This document shows positions 7,038 to 13,997 of a stretch of DNA of 15,074 bases, piece after piece. Origin of the DNA: Bacteroidota bacterium (lineage in GTDB: Bacteria > Bacteroidota > Ignavibacteria > UBA10030); contig DOWV01000211.1 of the NCBI GenBank assembly GCA_003519375.1, forward strand, positions 2,995-18,068, given 5' to 3'. The translations under genes were made by a program, and so were the position numbers. Numbering within the stretch: the stretch's first letter is position 1; every line of letters starts with the position of its first letter. The notes below the pieces were generated by a model that was not told where the DNA came from, ran no database searches, and saw only the letters and a program-made list of their open reading frames with translations.

Positions 7038-7792
7038 CACCCGAACCTCCCGGTGACGTAGTCATCCGTCTGTTTGTGGATGGGGGCAGTAAAAATACGA
7101 TCGGTCGGTCCGATCTCAATCAGTTCTCCCATGAGAAAGAATGCGGTTTGATCGGCAATCCTCGCCGCCTGTTTTGTATTGTTCGTCACGAGTATGATCG
7201 TGTATTTCTTCTTGAGCGCGGTCAATGCTTCCTCAATCTTGGCGGTTGAAATCGGATCGAGCCCCGAGCATGGCTCGTCAAGGAGGATCACTTCGGGTTC
7301 CATGGCGAGGACCCTCGCCAGACAGAGTCGTTGTTGTTGTCCCCCCGAGAGCCGAAGCCCCGACATCTCCAACCGGTCCTTGACCTCGTCCCACATGAAA
7401 GCTGCTTGCAGGCTTTGTTCAACGAGCCCGCCGAGCTGATCGTGGTTTCGAATGCCGGCCAATCTGGGACCATAGACAATATTCTCGTAGATGCTCATGG
7501 GTAATGCGACGGGCAGCGCAAAGACCATTCCCACTTTCTTGCGTAACGTCACGGCATCATAACCCGGTGCATAGATGTCTTCACCGTCGAGCAGGATCCG
7601 CCCTTCCATTTTGAAGCCTGGCTCCAGTTCATTCATCCGGTCCAGCGATCTGATAAACGTGGTCTTCCCTGATCCCGCAGGACCGATGACGCCGAGAATC
7701 TGACAAGACGGTATCCTGAGGGTGACCTTTTTCAGCAAAAGGTTCCCGTCCCAATACACATTCAGATCCTGTATGTCGAACTTAGCATCCAT
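7037..7792 (-). CDS. pstB: PstB paralogue with intact LSGGQ but missing Q-loop Gln and switch His (upstream copy)
   Basis: A 251-residue ATPase subunit of the phosphate ABC importer. Numbering from ATG at 7792: Walker A GPAGSGKTT is at 37-45, LSGGQ is intact at 148-152, and Walker B with its glutamate (LLDEP) and D-loop SGLD are normal. Two catalytic elements are changed. The Q-loop reads MVFALPVALP, so position 92 is Ala (codon at 7517-7519). The H-loop reads VTNN, so position 204 is Asn (codon at 7181-7183). The A-loop aromatic is Trp where the paralogue has Tyr. The ATG lies 16 bases after the pstA stop. A TTG at 7825 would overlap pstA and lacks a ribosome-binding site. The defects mirror those of the downstream copy, which argues for a heterodimer and against decay of one gene. 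Confidence 0.95.
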   Translation of the reverse strand: MDAKFDIQDLNVYWDGNLLLKKVTLRIPSCQILGVIGPAGSGKTTFIRSLDRMNELEPGFKMEGRILLDGEDIYAPGYDAVTLRKKVGMVFALPVALPMSIYENIVYGPRLAGIRNHDQLGGLVEQSLQAAFMWDEVKDRLEMSGLRLSGGQQQRLCLARVLAMEPEVILLDEPCSGLDPISTAKIEEALTALKKKYTIILVTNNTKQAARIADQTAFFLMGELIEIGPTDRIFTAPIHKQTDDYVTGRFG

Positions 7793-7808
7793 GCACACTC
7801 TTTGGGAT

Positions 7809-8645
7809 TCAAGATCGTTTGGCAATGAAACGGCCCATCATCCAGTAGGCGGTCAGGTTGATGGCAAGAACGGCGATAATGAGAGTCGCCGCTGTGCCGT
7901 AGGCATTCTCAGAGGATATTCCCTCCCGCGCGAGAATATAAAAATGCACTGCCATCGTGCGGGTCGAATCGAAGACCGAGCTCGGCATGCGAAGAGACGA
8001 ACCGGCGGTGAAGATGACTGCAGCCGTCTCGCCGATCGAACGACCGATTCCCAGCATGATTCCTGTGAGAATTCCCGGCAACGCATTGGGCAAAATGACC
8101 CTTTTGACCGTTTGCCATCGGGTCGCCCCCAGTGAGAAGCTGACCTGACGGTAGGATTTTGGAACGGCCTTGACCGCTTCTTCAGTAGTCCGGATGATCG
8201 TCGGAAGTATCATTACAGCTAAGGTCAGTCCGCCGGACAGGATGGACCAACCCAGACCAAGAGTTGTGACGAAGAAGATGAAGCCAAACAGTCCGAAGAT
8301 AATTGAAGGGATGCCGGCAAGACAATCTGTGCCGAACCGTATAATCTTGGTAGCCCTGGTTTCAACCGTATATTCTGTCAGATAGACGGCGGTGCTGATT
8401 CCGAGAGGAGCGGCCACAATAATGGCCAGCAGAGGCAGGACAATTGTGCCAATCAAAGTCGTGAAGATCCCGCCCGCCCGTCCCATATCCTCCGCATTGG
8501 TAAAGAGAAACCCAAAGTTCACAACGGGAAGGCCTTTTTCGAGTACGAAAACAATAATGAAAACCAGAACGGCCAGCGTCAGTATTGTCGCTCCTCCCAG
8601 GATCGTGACGGCGAGCCATTGTGTGTATCTCGGCCGTATCCTCAT
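7809..8645 (-). CDS. pstA: Phosphate ABC transporter permease PstA
   Basis: 278 residues with about six membrane helices, one of the two transmembrane subunits of the Pst importer. The cytoplasmic EAA loop that docks on the ATPase is clear (YRQVSFSLGATRWQTVKRV, about residues 165-183). The conserved GIPSIIFGLFGF and GIGRSIGETAAVIFTAG stretches are also present. The C-terminus (AYGTAATLIIAVLAINL) fits PstA better than PstC. The start codon overlaps the pstC stop by four bases (ATGA), showing translational coupling. The two PstB subunits made next in the transcript would dock on PstA and PstC, so the transporter core may be fully asymmetric. Confidence 0.95.
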   Translation of the reverse strand: MRIRPRYTQWLAVTILGGATILTLAVLVFIIVFVLEKGLPVVNFGFLFTNAEDMGRAGGIFTTLIGTIVLPLLAIIVAAPLGISTAVYLTEYTVETRATKIIRFGTDCLAGIPSIIFGLFGFIFFVTTLGLGWSILSGGLTLAVMILPTIIRTTEEAVKAVPKSYRQVSFSLGATRWQTVKRVILPNALPGILTGIMLGIGRSIGETAAVIFTAGSSLRMPSSVFDSTRTMAVHFYILAREGISSENAYGTAATLIIAVLAINLTAYWMMGRFIAKRS

Positions 8646-9499
8646 TTCTTGTACACCCTTTTCCGCAATGCAACGATTGCGATCGAATTGAGGATGATGA
8701 TCCCGACAAAGAGAATCACTCCGGTGGCGAAGAGGGCCTGTCGATGAAGCCCTGTGGCATAGCTCATTTCCAGCGCGATGTTTGCGGTGAGCGACCGCAC
8801 AGAATCCAATGGTGACTCAGGGATTCTGACAGAGTTGCCGGCGACCATGATCACGGCCATTGTCTCTCCTATCGCCCGGCCCATCCCCAGGATGATGCTC
8901 GCGATGATCCCGGATTTCGCCGCTTTGACAGTCACCATATGGATCGTCTGCCAGGTTGTAGCTCCAAGGGCCAGTGATCCTTCGCGGTACGATTGAGGGA
9001 CTGCTTGAATCGAGTCGATCGAGATGCTGATGACGGTCGGGAGAATCATGATCCCAAGGATGATGGAGGCGGCGAGGAGTGAAAGACCTGGTCCTCCCAG
9101 TTGAGTTCGGATCAGGGGCGCAAGGACCATAACACCGATGAAGCCGTAGACAACCGAAGGGATGGCGGCGAGGAGCTCAATCGTCGGTTTGACTACTCGC
9201 ATCACTGATTTGGGAACGAACTCGCTGAGAAAAATCGCCCCAGCGACACCCAGTGGTGCCCCAACAACCATCGCGCCAAATGTAACCCAAAGCGAAGCGG
9301 CCACCATCGGGAAGATGCCGAACTTCCCGGTCTGGGGATCCCAGTCGGACTCGAGGAGGAAATCGTGGAGGCCGTAGCGGAAAATGAAGGGCAATCCCTC
9401 AGTGAGAATAAAGAGGGCGATGAGGAGCAGCGCGGAGATTGCAGAGAATGCCGTTATCGACAGGATTCTCCGTACTCCCTTTTCACCGATCAGACTCAT
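8642..9499 (-). CDS. pstC: Phosphate ABC transporter permease PstC
   Basis: 285 residues, the partner of PstA in the membrane channel. It has an N-terminal helix (about 13-33), the EWDP-like periplasmic segment SDWDPQTGKFGIFPM typical of PstC, the AAIPSVVYGFIGV motif, and the EAA loop YREGSLALGATTWQTIHMV. The stretch GMGRAIGETMAVIMVAGN is shared with all PstC/PstA proteins. It lies 26 bases after pstS and overlaps pstA by four bases. It is somewhat shorter than the E. coli protein (about 319 residues), mainly in the N-terminal region, which is common outside Proteobacteria. Confidence 0.95.
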   Translation of the reverse strand: MSLIGEKGVRRILSITAFSAISALLLIALFILTEGLPFIFRYGLHDFLLESDWDPQTGKFGIFPMVAASLWVTFGAMVVGAPLGVAGAIFLSEFVPKSVMRVVKPTIELLAAIPSVVYGFIGVMVLAPLIRTQLGGPGLSLLAASIILGIMILPTVISISIDSIQAVPQSYREGSLALGATTWQTIHMVTVKAAKSGIIASIILGMGRAIGETMAVIMVAGNSVRIPESPLDSVRSLTANIALEMSYATGLHRQALFATGVILFVGIIILNSIAIVALRKRVYKK

Positions 9500-9525
9500 C
9501 GAATACCTTGATGGGGAATGTCAGT

Positions 9526-10320
9526 TCACTTGGCGGGTATCAATCCGTTCGATTTGAGCGTATTCTGGCCTTCCGACGACAAGATATAGTCAATAAAATT
9601 CTTGGCCTCTCCCTCCGGAGTACCTTTGACGAGGAGATAAATCGGCCTGACAAGTTTATAGGTCCCTGCCATGATGAGCTCGGTCGTGCATTCCTGGTCG
9701 TCGACCTTGATGGCCCTGATCTTCTCATTCAGGAGCCCGTGCGACAGATATCCAATCGCGTTTGGATCGTTCGACACAGTCTCCCGGATGGTCCCGTTGG
9801 AATCTTGAATCAGCGCATCTTTGGCCAGAGAGATCTCTTTCACGATCTGCTCAAATGATGAGCGGGTGCCTGATCCGGCCTCGCGAGAAACTACAGTTAT
9901 CCGAGCATTCGCGCCGCCCACCTCGTTCCAATTCTTGATCTTGCCATTGAAAACATCCCGCACCTGCTGCAACGTGAGGTTCGCTACTTTGTTGTTGGGA
10001 TTGAGCACCAGAGCAATTCCATCCCTCGCAACAATCGTGGCAGTCAGTTGCTGTGCTTCGGGGGGTAATTCCACCAAATCGGCCATGCCGATTTGCGCTG
10101 CCCCGGAGATTGCCGACTGGACACCAACTGCGGATCCGCCTCCCTGAACCGTGATTGATGCATTCCGGTTTGTCTTCATGTATTGATCCGCCAACTTCTC
10201 AGCAAATGGCTGGAAGGCAGTCGATCCTGCCAGCGTGATGGAAGTCCTGGTTTTGCCGCACCCCGCGATCAGCAGAACAATCATCACGAGCGAAATCAGA
10301 CCGATGGTTTTCCTCAACAT
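9526..10320 (-). CDS. pstS: Periplasmic phosphate-binding lipoprotein PstS
   Basis: 264 residues from ATG at 10320, which has AAGGAG 6 bases upstream (complement of 10327-10332). A basic start and hydrophobic stretch lead to the lipobox LIAGC, with Cys21 as the lipidated residue, so the mature protein is membrane-anchored. Phosphate-contact segments are AGSTAFQPFAEKLA (31-44), QGGGSAVGVQSA (59-70) and the REAGSGTRSSFE loop (146-157). Where many homologues have a Ser/Asp-Arg pair after IGM, this one reads MADL; whether that affects binding is unclear. An in-frame extension up to 10449 exists but lacks a start signal and would bury the signal peptide. It is the first gene of pstS-C-A-B-B-phoU. 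Confidence 0.95.
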   Translation of the reverse strand: MLRKTIGLISLVMIVLLIAGCGKTRTSITLAGSTAFQPFAEKLADQYMKTNRNASITVQGGGSAVGVQSAISGAAQIGMADLVELPPEAQQLTATIVARDGIALVLNPNNKVANLTLQQVRDVFNGKIKNWNEVGGANARITVVSREAGSGTRSSFEQIVKEISLAKDALIQDSNGTIRETVSNDPNAIGYLSHGLLNEKIRAIKVDDQECTTELIMAGTYKLVRPIYLLVKGTPEGEAKNFIDYILSSEGQNTLKSNGLIPAK

Positions 10321-10452
10321 GCTAGTCTCCTTCAGAACTTTGGGTGTTGACTGCGTGACCAGGAATTCAGCTGATCCGAGTGGAAGTTTGTCCCAATATC
10401 CACCAGGGCAGTGCGGGAAGAGGATTCGACACTGAACGACTGTGCACACTGG

Positions 10453-10953
10453 CTAGACTTTTGCACCGAGTACTTTTTCTTCCAGAGTCTTGCGGTACTT
10501 TCTGAGCTTCTTGCGCAACTCTGGATGCTTGCCGGCCATGATTGCCACTGCCAGAAGAGCGGCATTTGCCGATCCGTCAATCGCAACGGTGGCGACCGGG
10601 ATGCCTGCCGGCATTTGAACGATCGAAAGGAGCGAATCGAGACCATTCAGCGCTTTCGATTTGATCGGTATGCCAATGACGGGGAGAAGCGTTTTGGCGG
10701 CTACCACACCGGGCAGGTGTGCAGCTCCTCCTGCTGCAGCGATGATGACTTCGATCCCCCGCGATTCCGCCTCTGCAGCATACTTCAAAGCATGATCGGG
10801 CGTTCGATGCGCGGACAGGACCCTGAGTTCACACGGAACGCCAAACTCTCTCAGCGTCGAACGAGCAGGTTCCACCTGCTCCAAATCTGATGCACTTCCG
10901 AGCATGATGGCGACAAGAGGACGTTTCTCACTTGTTTTCCGTCTGGAAGCCAT
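10453..10953 (-). CDS. purE: N5-carboxyaminoimidazole ribonucleotide mutase PurE
   Basis: 166 residues, a class I PurE of de novo purine synthesis, converting N5-CAIR to CAIR together with PurK. Active-site motifs are GSASD (19-23), SAHRTP (47-52, with His49) and AAAGGAAHLPG (72-82, with His79). The segment QMPAGIPVATVAI (113-125) is diagnostic. The ATG at 10953 has only a weak, A-rich upstream region. It lies 48 bases after larB on the same strand and is probably co-transcribed with it. purK is not in the window. The gap to pstS (132 bases) should hold the pst promoter, but no convincing motif was found there. Confidence 0.95.
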   Translation of the reverse strand: MASRRKTSEKRPLVAIMLGSASDLEQVEPARSTLREFGVPCELRVLSAHRTPDHALKYAAEAESRGIEVIIAAAGGAAHLPGVVAAKTLLPVIGIPIKSKALNGLDSLLSIVQMPAGIPVATVAIDGSANAALLAVAIMAGKHPELRKKLRKYRKTLEEKVLGAKV

Positions 10954-11001
10954 AGGATTTTTTTCTTCGAGTGAGTGATGGAGGAAAGGAGAAGATCTGA
11001 A

Positions 11002-11730
11002 TCAGGATCGTTTCAACCGGGCGTCAGCAACCCTGTTGGCGATGAGTGCCGCTGTCGCTCCGGCGCCGAAACCGTTATCGATATTCACAACCGTCAAACC
11101 GGGCGCACACGATTGCAGCATCGTCATGAGTGCCCCCTGTCCGTGACCGCCGTACCCGTACCCTGTACTCGTCGGGACACCGATCACGGGAACTGCAACG
11201 AGACCACGAACGACCGACGGGAGGGCGCCTTCCATCCCGGCAACAACGACGATGGCTGAGACTTCATTCGAGAAAATTTCCCGAAGGGGCTCCAGGAGCC
11301 TGTGGATGCCTGCGATACCGACATCATATCGCGCCAGGACGTTACAGCCCATGACTTCGGCAGTGACCCGGGCTTCCTCGGCGGTAGGAATGTCAGACGT
11401 CCCGGCTGCAAGCACGGCAATCTGACCGCCCGTGCGAGTCCGTTTCAGACCTTTTTTATGAACGACGACGGTGCGTCCTGCCTCGTTCCAATCGATGCTG
11501 AAATTCGAGCGCAGCTTACGCCGTATGGCATCCGCACAGGCAGGATCCACTCGCGTCGCAAGAGCGACTCCTGAAGCCTTGGCCATATGCTGAAGAGTCC
11601 TGACAACCTGGTCGACCGTCTTCCCTTCAGCCAGGATGGCTTCCGGTATGCCCGTTCGATCCGAGCGATCGACATCAAGCTTGGCAAATTCTCCGATAAT
11701 TCCGATATGACGAGAGGCGTGATGTCGCAT
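11002..11730 (-). CDS. larB: Nickel-pincer nucleotide biosynthesis protein LarB (NaAD carboxylase/hydrolase)
   Basis: 242 residues. LarB carboxylates and hydrolyses nicotinic acid adenine dinucleotide to pyridinium-3,5-biscarboxylate mononucleotide, the first step towards the nickel-pincer cofactor of lactate racemase. The C-terminal half is PurE-like: AAGTSDIPTAEEA (108-120), GMEGALPSVVRG, VPTSTGYGYGG (185-195) and NIDNGFGAG (216-224). Cys208 in QSCAPG fits the cysteine that forms the pyridine adduct in characterised LarB. The N-terminal helix before GFPE-like GIPEAILAEGKT is shorter than in many LarB proteins. The ATG has no Shine-Dalgarno sequence, and a TATATT box lies only 14 bases upstream, so the message may be nearly leaderless. 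larC and larE are not in the window. Confidence 0.93.
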   Translation of the reverse strand: MRHHASRHIGIIGEFAKLDVDRSDRTGIPEAILAEGKTVDQVVRTLQHMAKASGVALATRVDPACADAIRRKLRSNFSIDWNEAGRTVVVHKKGLKRTRTGGQIAVLAAGTSDIPTAEEARVTAEVMGCNVLARYDVGIAGIHRLLEPLREIFSNEVSAIVVVAGMEGALPSVVRGLVAVPVIGVPTSTGYGYGGHGQGALMTMLQSCAPGLTVVNIDNGFGAGATAALIANRVADARLKRS

Positions 11731-11744
11731 TGTGAACGGGCAGA

Positions 11745-11750
11745 AATATA
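11745..11750 (-). promoter_or_regulatory. larB: Putative -10 box of a larB promoter
   Basis: TATATT on the minus strand lies 14 bases before the larB ATG, inside the ten-base string GCTATATTTC that also occurs upstream of the lipoprotein gene (14458-14467). A start 7 or so bases downstream would give a leader of about 7 bases, consistent with the lack of a Shine-Dalgarno site. No good -35 box is seen at 16-19 bases spacing. Confidence 0.4.
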
Positions 11751-11803
11751 GCGGAAAAAAGTGTAAAGAGCATCAGAAAAAAAGGAGCCGGGCACGCAAC
11801 AAC

Positions 11804-12814
11804 TCAGCCGTTTGAAGCCCGCCGCAACCGATCCATGACAGTCGCCCCGAGTCCCTGTTCCGGCACCCCCTCGACGATGATGACTTCAGCGCGCAGGGCG
11901 TCGAGCTCGCGCAAAGTCCTGAAGAGATGCCGGGCGAAGATTTCAATGGATGATGGCAGCACGCGGAAGGAATCGCCCGTCTCAAGCTTGGCAAGAAGAG
12001 GTGAGTGCACGATACATCCTACTATCTTGCCCGACTGCCGCTGCTCCTGCAGCAAGGCGGCAAAACCCTCCCGATCCTCATGTCGAACCAACATTACCTG
12101 CGCACGCGGTGCATAGTGCCGGTACCTTGTGCCCGGTGAGCGCGCATTTCTGCTCCCTGCAGTGTCGATTTCAACCTGACCTATTACCTCCTCGATCCTC
12201 TCCTTCGTCAACCCGCCAAGACGCAGGATCATCGGCGGTTCAGTCGTCACATCGACCACGGTTGACTCCAGCCCGATCGTCGTCGGTCCGGCATCCAGAA
12301 TAATTTCCACCTGACCGCGGAGATCGTCGTACACATGTTGAGCAGTTGTCGGACTCGGCCTGCCGGAAAGATTGGCACTCGGGCCAACGATTCCTTCGCC
12401 AAACGCACGGATAAGGGCCAGCGCGACAGGGTGACCAGGCATCCGGACCGCGACGGTATCAAGACCGGCTGTCACGAGGTCCGATACCAGTATTGTGCGC
12501 TTCATAACAAGGGTCAAAGGACCGGGCCAGAACGCCTCCCCGAGCATCTTTCCTTTGTCCGGAATTTCGTCAACAACATCATCGAGCTGGCGCGTACCCG
12601 AGACGTGCACGATGAGCGGATTGTCGCCCGGGCGTCCCTTGACCCGGAACACACTTCGGACTGCATCGAGGTTCAGAACGTCAGCGCCGAGACCGTACAC
12701 CGTCTCGGTGGGAAAACCTACCAGCCCACCACCTCGGAGCACAGCAGCCGCTTGTTCGATGACCTCTGGCTCGGGATTGCCCGCGTTCACAGCAAGGATC
12801 TTCGTGTCTGCCAC
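11804..12814 (-). CDS. L-threonylcarbamoyladenylate synthase, two-domain Sua5 type
   Basis: 336 residues. It makes threonylcarbamoyl-AMP from threonine, bicarbonate and ATP for the t6A modification at position 37 of ANN-decoding tRNAs. The N-terminal YrdC/TsaC domain spans about 10-200, with GFPTETVYGLGAD (33-45), KGRPGDNPLIVHV (59-71) and the SANLSGRPSPTT stretch. The interdomain linker with the HYAP motif (SPGTRYRHYAPRA) and the C-terminal Sua5 domain follow, so this is the long form and not the single-domain TsaC. The start is GTG at 12814. An ATG slightly upstream is out of frame, and the ribosome-binding site is poor. It ends 73 bases before larB starts. Confidence 0.95.
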   Translation of the reverse strand: MADTKILAVNAGNPEPEVIEQAAAVLRGGGLVGFPTETVYGLGADVLNLDAVRSVFRVKGRPGDNPLIVHVSGTRQLDDVVDEIPDKGKMLGEAFWPGPLTLVMKRTILVSDLVTAGLDTVAVRMPGHPVALALIRAFGEGIVGPSANLSGRPSPTTAQHVYDDLRGQVEIILDAGPTTIGLESTVVDVTTEPPMILRLGGLTKERIEEVIGQVEIDTAGSRNARSPGTRYRHYAPRAQVMLVRHEDREGFAALLQEQRQSGKIVGCIVHSPLLAKLETGDSFRVLPSSIEIFARHLFRTLRELDALRAEVIIVEGVPEQGLGATVMDRLRRASNG

Positions 12815-12891
12815 AGCATATCACTGATTTGTGAGAGGATCCGACGCCCGTGGACAGCGTCAACAGCGCCAGGCGGGCGTTTTTTCAAGGC

Positions 12892-13752
12892 CTACTTCTT
12901 CCCGACCTTTACTGGCATCACACCGGCAAGTTCGCCGATAACGTTTACGAGTTCGGTGCCTCCCGGGATGACGACCTTCGCATTCTGGGCAAGCGACCGC
13001 TCGACAGTCTCGAGCCGCCTCAGAACCTGCGCATTGCCAACGAAGTACTTCTCAGCTGCTTCGTTCACCAGCCGAATCGCTTCGGACTCTCCTTCTGCTT
13101 CAAGTATCCTCGCCTGTTTGATCCCTTCAGCCTTTTTGATTTCCGCGCGCTTGAGGCCGTCAGCAGTCGTCTCTGCCGCAGTGGCAAAATCTACGGCGGC
13201 GATCTTTTCGTTTTCCGCCTTGACGATTTTGTTCATCGTCTCCTGGACATCCTTCGGCGGATCGATCTCCTTCAGCTCGGCACGCACAATCTCGAGGCCC
13301 CATTTGCCTGATTCTTCACGAAGCGTCCGCTGAAGGTCCGAATTGATTCTGCCCCGTTCGCTGTTTGCAGATTTCAGCGTCATCGTGCCGATGATATTTC
13401 TCAGTGTCGTCCTGGCGAGGTTGACGATCTGATACCTGTAATTGTAGACGTTATACGTCGACGCTTTGACATTTTCCTCGTCGCTCTTGACCTTGAAATA
13501 GATCTGAGCGTCAACTCGTGCGTTGAGGTTGTCGTTTGTAATAATCTCCTGGGGCTCCGCATCGACCATTTGCTCGGTCACATCGATCTGAAACATCCTG
13601 TCGATCACGGGGATGATCCAATGGAAGCCCGGATTGGCTAACCGATTGTATTTTCCCATGCGCTCGATCAACCCTCGGTGCGTTGGACGAACGATCCGAA
13701 TGCCCCACAGAAAGAGGATGAAAAGTGCCGCGACAAATATGAATATTTCCAT
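12892..13752 (-). CDS. SPFH/band-7 (stomatin/prohibitin-like) membrane protein, slipin type
   Basis: 286 residues. One N-terminal membrane helix (about 2-20) is followed by the band-7 domain: GLIERMGKYNRLANPGFH at 27-44, then IIPVIDRMFQIDVTEQ, and ending near the ELKEIDPP motif (158-165). After it comes an Ala/Glu-rich helical segment (about 180-240) that usually mediates oligomer rings. Such proteins organise membrane microdomains and often partner with NfeD or a protease; neither partner is encoded beside it here. GGGAGGG lies 7 bases before the ATG. A 13-base palindrome sits directly upstream of that ribosome-binding site. It appears to be transcribed on its own, because 245 bases separate it from the gene upstream. 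Confidence 0.93.
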   Translation of the reverse strand: MEIFIFVAALFILFLWGIRIVRPTHRGLIERMGKYNRLANPGFHWIIPVIDRMFQIDVTEQMVDAEPQEIITNDNLNARVDAQIYFKVKSDEENVKASTYNVYNYRYQIVNLARTTLRNIIGTMTLKSANSERGRINSDLQRTLREESGKWGLEIVRAELKEIDPPKDVQETMNKIVKAENEKIAAVDFATAAETTADGLKRAEIKKAEGIKQARILEAEGESEAIRLVNEAAEKYFVGNAQVLRRLETVERSLAQNAKVVIPGGTELVNVIGELAGVMPVKVGKK

Positions 13753-13764
13753 AGAGTTACCCTC

Positions 13765-13777
13765 CCTTGTGACAAGG
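13765..13777 (-). promoter_or_regulatory. Palindrome abutting the band-7 ribosome-binding site
   Basis: CCTTGTGACAAGG is a perfect inverted repeat with 6-base arms around one central base, 12 bases before the band-7 ATG. On the transcript its right arm (CAAGG) runs into the Shine-Dalgarno sequence AAGGGAGGG. It could be a repressor operator or a small hairpin that limits ribosome access; neither is proven. Confidence 0.4.
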
Positions 13778-13942
13778 TATACTACGGCCCGTTGTTACCA
13801 CTGCTATCGCTTACAGATGCATCTCTAGGAACCAAAGTACTCGCCAGCGTCGCCCCCACAGCACCTTCGGCCTGCTGGTGCCACTTCTCAAAAGAAATCT
13901 TGTGATTTGTTCTCGGGCCTCTTCAAAAAGGCAGTAGTGCCT

Positions 13943-13993
13943 GCTTCCAAGACGCGGATCCACTTCGGAAGCACAATAACAATTATTGGAAGC
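13943..13993. repeat. Nested inverted repeats downstream of the lipoprotein gene
   Basis: GCTTCCAA (13943-13950) pairs with TTGGAAGC (13986-13993). Between them lies a further GGAAGC (13967-13972), and overlapping the right arm is a second perfect hairpin, CAATAA-CAA-TTATTG (13974-13988). The element begins 4 bases after the lipoprotein stop codon on the minus strand. It may act as a 3'-end RNA structure. There is no T-run, so it is not a classical terminator. Confidence 0.5.
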
Positions 13994-13997
13994 GGCG

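Noticed and set aside
6252..7792. Treating one pstB as a decaying pseudogene
   Set aside because: Both frames are full length and translationally coupled, and they keep Walker A, Walker B and the D-loop. The losses are complementary, which is unlike random decay.
10321..10449. N-terminal extension of PstS by 43 residues
   Set aside because: It would place the signal peptide and lipobox internally, while ATG at 10320 has a strong AAGGAG upstream.
10321..10452. Possible Pho box upstream of pstS (two GTCA copies)
   Set aside because: The copies are 8 bases apart instead of the 11 of the known Pho box, and there is no accompanying promoter match. I see no supportable operator here.
11770..11806. 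T7 run on the minus strand after the Sua5 gene as an intrinsic terminator
   Set aside because: The T-run is real (complement of 11777-11783), but I can find no stem longer than three pairs directly before it.
12844..12885. Inverted repeat ACGCCCG / CGGGCGT followed by TTTTTT on the plus strand, like an intrinsic terminator
   Set aside because: The T-run is on the plus strand, but both flanking genes are read on the minus strand, where the repeat has an A-run before it and no T-run after it. The loop is also long (23 bases).
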